17,589 nt of DNA from Macrocybe gigantea (Eukaryota > Basidiomycota > Agaricomycetes > Agaricales > Callistosporiaceae). Shown here piece by piece: positions 1 to 8,737 of the stretch (positions within the stretch are counted from its first letter, which is position 1; every line of letters starts with the position of its first letter). The DNA lies in assembly GCA_011319805.1 (NCBI GenBank), contig SJRY01000158.1, positions 1 through 17,589 on the forward strand. Reading direction: 5' to 3'. The notes beneath the pieces were generated by a model, which ran no database searches, had not been told where the DNA came from, and was given only the letters and a program-made list of their open reading frames with translations. Both the position numbers and the translations under genes were made by a program.

Positions 1-612
1 ATAGCAGCTGCTGTGTCATGCCTAGGATGCTTCAACTCGAATCCTGGTCCACAGCATTGGAATGCAGTCAAGCATTTGCTGAGATACTACAAAGGGACTT
101 TGGATCTCAAGCTGACATACTCTGGAGATCTTGGTCCAGAGATGTTTACCTCATTCTGTGATGCTTCCCATGGTGATTGCCCGGACTCTGGATGCTCTAC
201 TGGTGGATATGTAACAATTCTTGGTGGTGGAGCTATTGGATGGTCATCCAAACTGCAGCCTTTTGTCATGCTTTCTACAACTGAAGCGGAGTATATTGCT
301 GCAGTAGAAGCTGGAAAGGAGATCTTATGGATGTGCAATATTATGCAGGAGATGGGATACCCTGTGTTGCAAGCATCACCACTCAAGATTGACAATCAGT
401 CTGCACTGAGTGTCACAAAGAATCCAGAGCATCATGGGCATATGAAACAGCTGGATTTGCAATACTTCTAGCTTAGGGATACAGTGGAGCAGAAGAGGAT
501 ATGGCCTGAGTTTATCCCAGGAACTGAACAAGTTGCAGACTTGTTAACCAAACCACTTACTGTACCAAAGGTTGAATTCTGTAGACAGAAAATGGGACTT
601 GTAGGTACATAG
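1..612 (+). pseudogene. Ty1/copia retrotransposon pol, C-terminal RNase H part, with an internal stop
   Basis: This is the last ~200 residues of a Ty1/copia polyprotein, open from the window edge. It begins in the RT-RNase H connection (NSNPGPQHW, then LLRYYKGTLDL) and runs through the RNase H domain. Visible landmarks are the acidic residue in FCDASHGD, the Glu of STTEAEYIAA and the Asp of KIDNQSAL, followed by HHGHMKQLDLQYF. The frame is broken by TAG at 469-471, where copia proteins have Trp (YFWLRD). The same frame then continues with LRDTVEQ, ADLLTKPL and a natural stop at 610-612. TGG to TAG is a single G-to-A change. In a live element RNase H removes the RNA template during reverse transcription in the capsid. 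The missing N-terminal part lies outside the window. Family assignment is sure; activity is excluded by the stop unless it is read through. Confidence 0.93.
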
Positions 613-621
613 TTTAGACAG

Positions 622-753
622 TTCAGGTCAGGGGAGGTGTTAGAAATGCCCCTCCTGTCCGGACTTGTACACAGGACAGGACCCAGGCCATGCACCTAGC
701 AATGCACACAGCCTATGGCTATGTGTGCAGCAATGCGCAGCCTGTGGCTGAGC
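622..753 (+). mobile_element. copia polypurine tract and start of the 3' LTR (LTR truncated)
   Basis: A purine-rich stretch with GGGGAGG (631-637) lies just after the pol stop and is followed at 638 by TGTTAGAAATGCC. This is the expected order of polypurine tract and 5' TG of a 3' LTR. The LTR-like sequence contains motifs such as GCAATGCACACAGCC and GCAATGCGCAGCC (about 693-750), which recur on the opposite strand near 10080-10120. It cannot be followed past about 753, where homology to the LINE 5' end begins. No CA end or target duplication was found, so the LTR is probably cut off. Confidence 0.65.
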
Positions 754-887
754 AGGAGAGCGGGACAGGCCAGCAGTGGGCTGTCTGGGATGTGGATTGA
801 GTGGTGGTGGGCCACCGCTGCCAATGATGTTGAGCGGGTCATCGCTCATGGAAAAACTCTAATAAACTGGGCAATTTTTGAGCCTAT
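754..887 (-). mobile_element. LINE 5' end fragment (5' UTR and first ~30 codons of ORF1), minus strand
   Basis: Read on the minus strand, the start codon at 847-849 opens MSDDPLNIIGSGG, then PLNPHPRQPTAGLSRS. This is nearly the same as the start of ORF1 in the plus-strand LINE modules at 12096 and 12723 (MSDDPLNIVGGGG). The 5' UTR just before it (850-887) shares TTTATTAGAGTTTTT with 12702-12722. ORF1 homology stops at about 754. Only the 5' end of the element is kept, which is unusual because LINE copies normally lose their 5' end. The rest of this 5' UTR lies beyond the DNA transposon, at 9543-9705. Confidence 0.85.
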
Positions 888-910
888 GACACTCCCCCCC
901 CATTCCTCCT
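888..910 (+). repeat. left terminal inverted repeat of the KDZ element
   Basis: These 23 bases are the exact reverse complement of 9512-9534. They include a run of eight C. Finding the match, with subterminal arrays directly inside on both sides, defines the element's ends. True ends may differ by a few bases because no clean target duplication fixes them. Confidence 0.85.
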
Positions 911-1350
911 AAACTCCAGAAGGAATCCACAAGGATTCTACCAGGCTGCCAGGAGGACTCTGCAGGTACTGAAGAGGGACTTTTCAGCCATTTGTTGAAT
1001 TTTATAGAGCACACCAAAGTCCTTACCAAGTCCTCCTAAAGTCCTGGTTGAGTCCTACTTAAGTCCTGGTTTAGAAGGAAGTCCATAAGGAGTTTTGTAT
1101 GACTGTCACTGACAGTTCTTCTGGAGTTTGGAAGGACTGTGTAAGAAAAGAAGAAGTTCTTCTAGAGTTTAGAAGGACTCCAGAAGAAATGCTAGTAATC
1201 ACAATTCACAATGAGAAATACACTATAGTACTGGTGAAGTTCAGAAGGAGTGAGGAAAACTTGAGTTCAGGAGGAGTTTAGAAGGAGTGCAGAGCAATCA
1301 AATTCCATCCAGAGTCCAGTAGGACTTGTGAAAAATCCAGAAGGAATTAA
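911..1350 (+). repeat. left subterminal array of degenerate 11-bp units
   Basis: The stretch divides into about 40 units of 11 bp that stay in one register. Examples are AAACTCCAGAA at 911, GGAATCCACAA at 922, GGATTCTACCA at 933, CCTGGTTGAGT at 1043, CCTACTTAAGT at 1054, and GGACTCCAGAA at 1175. The last is exactly 24 units after the first. GAGTTCAGGAG, GAGTTTAGAAG and GAGTGCAGAGC follow each other from 1263. The units resemble those of the right array or their reverse complement. No coding region is supported here. Likely roles are transposase binding or structural DNA; this is inference. Confidence 0.75.
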
Positions 1351-1365
1351 GAAATTCAATTTGAG

Positions 1366-1446
1366 AAAAATGTCAGCAGTGGGAATTGAACATGCAACCA
1401 CGTGAGCAGCGAGGAAATGAGGCGCTTAACCATTCCGCCAGACAGG
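1366..1446 (-). ncRNA. tRNA-like sequence (probable tRNA pseudogene or SINE head)
   Basis: On the minus strand there is an A-box TGGCGGAATGG (1430-1440) and a B-box GTTCAATTC (1383-1391), the internal promoter of RNA polymerase III. The 3' end TGCTGACA (1371-1378) looks like an acceptor strand and is followed directly by TTTTT (1366-1370), a Pol III terminator. A three-pair D-stem (GCG/CGC) can be drawn. The T-stem does not pair and the expected 5' acceptor strand (GTCAGCA) is absent; only GTC precedes the A-box, as if four bases were lost. A working tRNA is therefore unlikely. Confidence 0.5.
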
Positions 1447-1730
1447 CTTGATAGGCCAAGTCCAATTAAAAGCTATATACAGGTACAGCCAGTGGCTGGT
1501 CACACGCTCACATGACTTTGTTGATCAGTCTCACACTCCTTCCCTTTGCCTCCTGCCTCATCACCATCACCATCAATCCAACAGGCACCACCAGGGCAAT
1601 GCGCCATGAGCTCAACACGATGGAGATGCTGGAGAGGGACAAAACAGCGACAGAGGCATGTTGACGCCTCTGTCACAGCCAGTATGTCTTTTTTTTCTCT
1701 TTTTTTTTGCCCACACACTGAGCGAAGAAT
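1447..1730 (+). promoter_or_regulatory. promoter-like leader with CCAAT and TATA motifs, no supported gene
   Basis: CCAAT at 1462-1466 and TATATA near 1474-1479 form a promoter-like pair. An ATG at 1605 starts a short open stretch that ends at a possible donor GTATGT near 1682, before a T-rich tract. A perfect 9-bp hairpin (GACAGAGGC, 8-nt loop, GCCTCTGTC) lies at 1649-1674. I cannot name a product. It may be the remnant of a first exon, or chance. Confidence 0.3.
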
Positions 1731-2930
1731 GGCCCCCAGCTCCCACCAGTGCACCCTGCCAGCCCAGCACCCACACGCCCCCGCCCCCTGGTCTGCATGG
1801 CCTCAGCGCCTCATCCACCCCCTCAGCGCCCCATCCATGCCCCCAGCGCCCACCTCCCACCTTCAATGCCCGCTCTAACGCCCCTCGCCCCCTCCCTGGC
1901 CCGTGCGCAGTCGGCGCACACCTACAAAGCAACAGTGCCCGTGGTGGCCCAAAATCGCCCCCAGCGCCTGTCTCCCAGCACCCGCCTCCAGCGCCTGCTC
2001 CATGGCCCCTCGCCCCCTTCTTGGCCTGTGCACAGCCAGCGCATGCCCACGAAGCAACACCGCCCCCACGGTGCCCCCAAACCACCCCCAGCACCCGTCT
2101 CCCATCACCACTGCCCCCAGCGCCCGTCTCCCAGCGCCAACGCCTCAAAACTACCCACAGCCTGCCTCCAGCGCCTGCCGCATGGCCCCTCGCCCCTCCC
2201 TGGCCCGTGCGCAGCTGGCGCATGCCCACGATGGCCCTCTATGCCCATTCCCACGCCCCAGTGCTGCTTTCACGCCCACCGGCAGGTGTTAGCGCCTAGC
2301 AGCAGCCCATCCCGGCCCCCATGCCCGTTTCCCTGCCTCCAACGCCTATCAGCTGCCCCCATCACCCTTCAACACCCACCAGCTGGCCATCCTGCCCCTC
2401 TATGCCCGTTTCCTGCCCCTCTACGCCTGTTTCCCCACCCTCCATGCCCACCAGCAGCCTGTCCCCCCCTCCACACCTGTTTTCCTGCCATCCACGCCCA
2501 CCACACCCTCTTCCTCACTCTCAACGCCTGTTTTGCTGCCTCAGCGCCTGTTTCCCTGCCCCCAGCACCTACCAGCAGGCCATCCCGCCCCTCAACGCCT
2601 GTTTCCCTGCCCTCCATGCCTACCAGCAGTCCCCAACACCCTTCAACGGCCAACGGCAGGTATCAGCGCCCACCAACGCCCACCAGCAGGCCATCCCGCT
2701 CCTCAACACCCGTTTCCCCACTGTCCACGCCCACCGGCAGCCCATCCTGCCCCTCCACACCCATTTCCCCCCCTCAATGCCCACTGACGGCCTCCAGCAC
2801 CCACCAGCAGCCACTCCCGCCCCTCCGCGCCTGTTTCTCCACCATCAACACCCACCGGCAGCCCATCCCGCCCTTCCATGCCCGTTTCCCACCCCCAATG
2901 CCCACTGATAGCCCCCAGCGCCTTCAATGA
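1731..2930 (+). repeat. C-rich, G-poor minisatellite block
   Basis: This 1.2 kb is made of degenerate C-rich repeats. From about 2316 on, variants of CGCCTGTTTCCCTGCCC recur, many about 50 bp apart (for example near 2544, 2594, 2706, 2757, 2827, 2878). Spacers read like CCCACCAGCAGCCCATCCCG. From 1880 to 2230 a longer unit marked by TGGCCCGTGCGCAG occurs near 1897, 2022 and 2201. Several frames are stop-free on both strands, up to 393 codons. They are Pro-rich or Gly-rich, follow the repeat, and overlap each other, so I call none of them a gene. T-rich tracts flank the block (1687-1709, 2941-2970). Confidence 0.8.
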
Positions 2931-3235
2931 GGCATCGGCACTTTTTTTTCTTTTTTCTGTTTTTATTCTTTAATTCAAGCTATAATTCATATATATCAAA
3001 AGTAAGTGTCTATTGTACATATTATTTGAGGCTGTAGCACCGAAGTTCGGGTGGTACAGCTGCCATTCACCTCAGAGAGCAGCACTTGCTGCAATTCGAG
3101 CAATGGCAGCTAAAGTCCCCTGAACTCGGATCACGTGAATACAACACGTGACCGAAACATGTGAGTTGCCACGTCGTTAACCCTTTGCCCTGGTTGACTT
3201 CAAGCAAACCACCTCCTGCTCTCCCCTGCTTCACA
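2931..3235 (+). promoter_or_regulatory. upstream region of the element's first gene: hairpin and paired E-boxes
   Basis: After a T-rich tract and an AT-rich stretch with ATATATA, an imperfect hairpin occupies 3031-3060 (GCTGTA pairs with TACAGC; inner stem CACC-CGAA against TTCG-GGTG). Two inverted E-boxes follow, TCACGTG at 3131-3137 and CACGTGA at 3145-3151, about 85-105 bp before the ATG at 3236. CACGTG is the core site of bHLH factors in fungi. A role in driving the downstream gene is inference from position. Confidence 0.45.
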
Positions 3236-5620
3236 ATGGCCCCCAGGACTTCCAAGACTAAATCTACTGCCTCTTCTACTACAGCTCCTGTCTCTGCTGG
3301 CACTAGGTCAGCCTCTGCAGCCTCCAAGGCTACTGACACAGGCTCTGCCACTAGATCAGCTTCAGCTGTGGCTAAACTAGTATCCACTGCCAAACCCAAG
3401 TCCAGGCAAGCCAAGGGAGCCAGGTATGTCTTCTATGTGCTCAAATCAGATGTATCACTAAAGATCTTCTCTGATCCTGTAGTAAAAAGACTTCTGCTTA
3501 ACGAATTCAAGAGGATGCCTTAGCTGATGCAGCTGGGCAGCCTCACCTGACTCGGTATATTCCCTTTCATCGTATAGCTACCCTTTATTGATCCTATCTC
3601 ATATTTAGCACTGAGCACGTCCTTGAAGAGAGTGGAATTTCAGTTGCTCTGCTGCGCAGGTGTGGAGTCAGTTCTGCATCCAAGAAAGTTATTCCAGTTA
3701 AGGTAAATGAGACACCTGAGCAAGACAGTGAGGATGAAGGGGAAGAAGGAAAGGAAGGGTTGGCTAGGGAAGGTCAGATTGTTTTGATCGTTTTTTTTTT
3801 CTGAAAAATCTGATGAGAAATCTTTTTAAAAAATTCAGATGAAAATGACAAAGATCTCGAGGAGGACAAGGAGGAGAAAGAGGAGGAAAAGGAGAAGAAG
3901 AAAGGAAAAGAGAAGCAAAAGGGGATCATTCCGGACAACAAGGGTATGTTTTTTTTTTTTTTTTTGAAATAAATTTGCAATTTATTCTTTCTGTTTAGAA
4001 TCTGAGGATGAAGATAACGAGAATGATAAAGTAGTCAATGACCGAAATGAGAGTGTGCTTTGTTCAATTTCTTCACATTTAGCTCGGGAATTTCTGAATC
4101 ATTTTGCTCAATGTTTTTAGATAACGAGTTAGGGCCAGTTGAGGATGATGGCATGGAGGATAAGGATGATATAGAGGCAGGGGAGGAAGAGGAGGCAGGG
4201 GAGGAAGAGGAGGTGGTTGAGAAAAGTGCAGAGGATGTCAATCATGGCAAGTTTTCATTCCGATCTTGTATTTCTTTAATCTAAAATGTTTTAGATGACA
4301 ATATGGATATCAACATAACCGATACACCTATCAAAGGTACCTTGGAGGCTACTCCATGTAGTAAAGATACCAAGTGAAAGGGTCGGACATGCAGCAACTC
4401 TGATTCAAGCAAAAGCAAAATTTGCACAGCTAAGTCATCTCGCCGTTCAACATCTCATAGTACTGCTACATCTTTCAACCATGAAGATGAACGATCCCAC
4501 TCTCCTGTAGAGCCACAAGGCTCTTCCCATGCCCAGGGTGGTCTATTCCGAGGCAAGGCTGTTGGAAATGCACCCAACATTGCCGATCTTAGTATGTTCT
4601 TCAAGTTTTTCTAATAAATGATATACTAACGAGATATCTCAGACCATTTGACTCTCACCTCTGACCATCGTCAATCCGCAAAGGGCCAGGTTCTCATATA
4701 TTCCTCTCGGGACAAGTCCACTAAGCCGTTTGCTATGAAGGCCCCATTTGAATCTGATCTTAGAGCTGTCTTGCAAAACCTCAGTGGCCGTTATTCTCCA
4801 ATTTCGAGTATATTTCTTATTAGTTTGAATGTAACAACAATCTAATTACATTTACTCTGTATTACAGAATTCAATAGTCGTATCTTTGTCAAGGAAGAAG
4901 AATACTGGTCTCTCAAGGGCCATTTGGATCAAATCATAGGTGAAAATGAAGAAGCCGCATGGATTTCTCGTAATAATGTCATGACCTTATCAATCTGCAT
5001 CATAATTTTTCTTTTTTATGTTTAATATATGTTAATGATTTGAAATTCTTGCTTAGGAATCTGACACTAGTAGCACCACTACTAGTAACGCCTCTGGCTC
5101 TACATCTTCTACCTCAGGAAGTGTCTATCGCCATGTCAAGGCAGGATCTCTGGAAGAACGGATTGCAAAGATCCTTCAGATTCCTCCAGGTTTGACAGAT
5201 CATAGCAAACAAGATCTCCGCTTTTCTTTTGAGAAATATATGGCTATTCAAAATGCCATGCAAGGTATAAAGAACTTGGCCAAGACAGGAAAATGGACGA
5301 ACAAAGTATATTTCTTATATTTTTTATTTGAAGTGATTTTAATTATATTTTAGATTCCTGACGATCTTGTTTTCATCAATATCTTTGCATCCAAGTCTTC
5401 ATATTACACTTACTATCACAAGCACTTTCCTGAGGCTATGGACCATGAAGACATTCTCGGCTGGTTGAAAGGTGAAGATGGGATAACGGATAGCGGTGTT
5501 TTTGGTTCAGGCATACGTCCCTCGTTTGATACTTTGCAAAAGGTCTTGGATGAGCACAAGAGAAGTGCTCAAAAGAAAGAGGCAAAGAGGGCCAAATCTT
5601 ATAAGAAAAAGCATTTGTAA
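3236..5620 (+). pseudogene. multi-exon gene of unknown function carried by the KDZ element; one frameshift and one stop
   Basis: I do not recognise this family. The ATG at 3236 (context CACAATGGCC) begins MAPRTSKTKSTASS, a basic Ser/Ala/Thr-rich N-terminus. The model has ten exons: 3236-3554, 3609-3772, 3839-3943, 3999-4052, 4121-4246, 4295-4591, 4643-4807, 4868-4977, 5057-5305 and 5354-5616. All nine junctions keep frame. Introns are 48-79 nt; the one at 4592-4642 has a perfect CTAAC branch site and the one at 4247-4294 has a GC donor. About 615 codons result. Exons 3-5 are highly acidic (EEDKEEKEEE, AGEEEEAGEEEE). A mixed alpha/beta part follows (VLIYSSRDKSTKPF, FVKEEEYWSLKGHLDQII), then IPDDLVFINIFASKSSYY. 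A one-base shift is needed near 3511 and TGA interrupts at 4375-4377 (probably CGA, Arg). The end may be TAA at 5618-5620, or splicing may continue into the transposase from a GTAAGT donor at 5617. Confidence 0.7.
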
Positions 5621-5699
5621 GTCAATATAACAAATGTACACCTGGGTTTTGATTGCAATATGCTTTTTTCGGTTTTTTTTTGCTTTTTTTTGGGTTTAG
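5617..5699 (+). other. candidate intron joining the unknown gene to the KDZ transposase in frame
   Basis: The donor is GTAAGT at 5617 and the acceptor is TTTAG ending at 5699, after a T-rich tract. Joining 5616 to 5700 completes a TTT codon and moves from ...SYKKKH to FLETFVFALQ in the transposase frame. If it is not spliced, translation stops two bases later at TAA 5618-5620. Confidence 0.5.
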
Positions 5700-8066
5700 T
5701 CTGGAAACATTTGTGTTTGCCCTGCAAGTCTGGATTGCCCAACTCAAAGCTTCATTGGGATGGATTATCTGCTTTATATTCTGGCTTTTGGCAACTCTGA
5801 GATCTCTATTGCCATCACAAGCAAGCTTTGCATCTCTGGCTGTTATGATTTTGCTCTGGCTAGGCATTTTGCCTTGTGTGGAAGCCAGCTCTGGATTGCC
5901 TAAGCAAGCATTTCCAAATGTTCGCTTTAGTGTCTTTGTGGAATTTATTGAGCAGCAATTCAGCTCAAGGGTATCATTGGCAACTGTTTTAACAGTTCTT
6001 TTTGCCATAACATATAATACAGATTTATTAAATCTGCACCTGAAGCAGCAAGCATGATCTCGGACTGCTACAGCTTGGTTGACTGCTCTGTCTCGGGCTT
6101 TAAAAGACAGCCTTCAAGATGATTTTGCTCGTCTTTTCCAGAAGAAGGAGATGGTATCCACTCTTGACAATGAGAAGACATCAAATATTTTAGCTGCAAA
6201 GCTTCATCTTTTGATCAATGTTCTTTTTGATCCTCTGGAGACACGGAGTTACAGGTCATTGACGATGGCATTCTCAAGCCAATCCAGTTGATTTGTCCAC
6301 AAACTGCTACATGTCAAAATTCTGCTTGCAAGCACCAGTATTTGCTACAAAATACCAAAGTCCATGATATTCCCCAGGTGAAATTGCTATATGGGAATCA
6401 TTTGGTTCGGAATACCTATATTCTCAGTGGCAAATGCAGAGATTGCAAACGGATTTATTATGCGGATCATGAAGCATCCTTAATCCAGGGCCAGACTGCT
6501 TGGCATAGAGTCTATTTGAACTCTGCCAAATTTTTGAAAGTTGGCCAAACCTTTTGGGTTGATCACAGCTTTTCAAATGCTGTCGTTCAAGCGATGTACA
6601 ATTTTCATGCATTACCATCATCTGTAGCATCATTTTACAATGATGTGTATTTGGAAAGATATGGGATCAACATTTCTAGGCAACAAGTTTAGCAATGCTT
6701 TGTCCAAGAATCTATCCGCCAAGTATCGGAGTATTCAGATGATAGCTTTGCTACTATTGATGGACTTAATATTCAAGATACTGTCAAGCAAGCTTTTGAC
6801 CAGCTTGGCCAAGATGGTGTTATCAAGGGTGCTAAAGAACATGCATATTCCGAGTGCATGCATGAATATAAAGCAACTGCTGATAGGATTACAGCAGATG
6901 ATCCTGCTGCAGTATTGGAAATTGATGAAAATCATCGTGTCCCTCCTTTACAAGGAGAAAATGCTTATTTGGCTCTTCAAGATGCTGCAAATGCAAGAGC
7001 AATAGCTGAACAAGCTGCTAGGGCAGCCAATATTGACAATGATGATGCAATGTATGTTGATCAGAAGGAAAATGATGATGCTGCTCCTGTCAAGATGATT
7101 GTGATGGATGGAATTGTCATGGAATCTGCACATTGTGCATACAGAAATTGCAGCAATGCTTTAACGAATTATCACACTGGAGTCTTTTGTCAAGAACATG
7201 ACAGACTATTGCAAGGATTATGCCGTGTCAAAGATTGCCCCAATCCTAAAGTCAGAAATACCCAAGCATGCAATGATCACCAAGGAGTTTGGCATTCATA
7301 TCAAGTCAGATATGGCAAACAATCACTTTTGGGTATTCAGTGCTTGATTAGATGGGGTGAAGAAGAACGACAAGATTGGCTTCCTCAGGGCACTCATGCA
7401 GTTCAGAGACATGATGAACCCAAGTCTCAAACTCAACCAAGACTTCTGCATTATTTTAGTACTGGGAAGTATTATTGTGTTGAAACAATTTGTTCACCCT
7501 GTGGAGTCATTGTGGCATGGACCAAATTTGACATCTCAGAGTCACCCACCAATATTCTGAACTGGCTAGAAAAGGTCTATCCAGATACTGAAACTAGACC
7601 AGATTATATTTGCATTGACAAAGCTTGTCAAGTCTTGCGCACGGCAATTGTCAATGGAAAATGGGATGACTGGAAGGACACAACACAGTTTATTGTGGAT
7701 TCATATCATGATATCAATCACCGATCCACTGACTATCTATGCCGCAAATGGTGTAATCCTGCACCGTTGAATGGCTCTGTGCCAAATCTTATTGCAGTTG
7801 AAATTGATGCACATGGCAATGCACATTTCAAATGAGCATATAATACACAAGCATCTGAACAATTAAATGCTTGGATAGCAGGCTTTGAGCCTATTCTAAA
7901 CAGAATGACAGTCTATAATTTCAACTGGACACTACACATTTTGTTACTTCTTCATACTTGGAAAGTACTTCAAAAACAAGATAAAAAGACTGCTCAGAAT
8001 ATTATTCCAATTGATAGTGAAGAATTGGAAGAAGAATTAGGCATTGAAATGGATATAGTACAATAG
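5700..8066 (+). pseudogene. KDZ-family transposase with CxC5- and CxC6-like cysteine clusters; three stops, one frameshift
   Basis: About 785 codons in one frame after correction. The N-terminal part (5700-6240) is hydrophobic and then helical. A CxC5-like cluster follows near 6291-6470 (CPQTATCQNSACKHQ, then GKCRDCKRIYYADHE). A CxC6-like cluster follows near 7128-7290 (CAYRNCSNAL, FCQEHD, LCRVKDCPNP, ACNDHQG). The RNase H-fold core shows YICIDKACQVL (Asp near 7616), FIVDSYHDINH (near 7690) and SEQLNAWIAGFEPIL (Glu near 7860), matching the D-D-E pattern and the NTQA.EQLNAW signature of KDZ transposases. Breaks are TGA 6055-6057, a one-base shift near 6243, TAG 6690-6692 and TGA 7833-7835. The last stop removes the presumed catalytic Glu. 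AATAAA at 8101 may be the polyadenylation signal. The gene would cut and rejoin the element's ends in the nucleus. Family call is firm; the exact N-terminus is not. Confidence 0.85.
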
Positions 8067-8078
8067 TCTCTTGGATAG

Positions 8079-8737
8079 GAGTTTTTGTATGTCTTATATC
8101 AATAAATGTTCAACTTTGCAGCATAAAAATATCAATTCCTACTGGAGTCTACAAGGAGTCCTGGTAGAGTTCCTGTGCAGTTCTTGTAGAATCCTGCTAG
8201 AATCTCATAAGACATTATAGGTATATATTGCTACAATGCTGTTAGTTTTACCTTGAGTTCTTGAGGAGTCTTTGTGGAGTTTTTGTAGAGTTCTTGTAGA
8301 GGTCTTATGGAGTTCTTGGAGAGTTCTTGTAGAATTCTTTGCTAATACTCATAAAGTTTTGCTAGAGTACTTGTAATGTCCTTGTAGAGTCCTCATAACA
8401 TTCTCATAGAGTTCTTGTAGAGTTCTTTTCTAATTCTCATAATGTTTTGTTAGAGTACTCATAATGTCCTTGTATAGTTCTCATAATGTCCTTGTAGAGT
8501 TTTACTGGAGTCCTTGTAGCATCCTTATGATGTTTCCTTTGATTTCTATTGAGATCTGTTTGCAATCCTCATAATATCCTTCTAGAGTTTTACTGGAGAC
8601 CTTGTAAATTCCTTGTGGAGTGCTGTCAGAATCTTGCTGGAATTCTGTTAAATTCCTGGTGCAGTCCTTGTAAAGTCCTTCGAAAGCTGTGTTGATGTTC
8701 CTGTCAAGTCCTTGTATAGTTGTATTAAAATCCTTGT
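8079..8737 (+). repeat. right subterminal 11-bp array, inner part
   Basis: The region is cut without remainder into 11-bp units with consensus close to GAGTCCTTGTA. Clear units are GAGTCCTGGTA (8156), GAGTCTTTGTG, GAGTTTTTGTA and GAGTTCTTGTA in succession near 8265-8297, and AAATCCTTGT (8728). From 8145 to 8728 the distance is exactly 53 units, with no phase slip. Register is already seen at 8079 (GAGTTTTTGTA), just after the transposase stop. AATAAA at 8101 lies inside it. No gene is supported here. Confidence 0.85.
8733..8737 (+). repeat. left target site duplication of the solo LTR (CTTGT)
   Basis: CTTGT directly precedes TGTTAGGC at 8738 and is repeated at 9160-9164 directly after TAACA. 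Five bp is the usual duplication of LTR-element integrases. Confidence 0.8.

Noticed and set aside
1749..2930. A 393-codon plus-strand open frame and overlapping long frames on both strands (for example 1612-2229 minus, 1658-2299 plus)
   Set aside because: They lie in the C-rich minisatellite, consist of Pro/Ser/His or Gly/Trp/Ala repeats, and several frames are open at once; this is what low-G repeat DNA gives by chance.
3424..3482. A 59-nt intron with GTATGT donor and TAG acceptor in exon 1 of the unknown gene
   Set aside because: The signals are good, but splicing leads to a stop within seven codons, while the unspliced reading plus a one-base shift continues into a long coding frame. It stays as a second choice.
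3774..3980. Ser/Phe/Lys-rich minus-strand frames at 3774-3980 and 4035-4241
   Set aside because: They are antisense to acidic GAG/GAA-rich exons and T-rich introns, with no independent support.
5720..5880. Hydrophobic stretch in the transposase N-terminus that looks like membrane segments
   Set aside because: A KDZ transposase is nuclear; the hydrophobicity probably reflects buried helices or a wrong local frame. I do not call it a membrane protein.
5622..6008. A 128-codon minus-strand frame opposite the transposase N-terminus
   Set aside because: No recognisable motif, and the plus-strand frame joins smoothly to the transposase on both sides.
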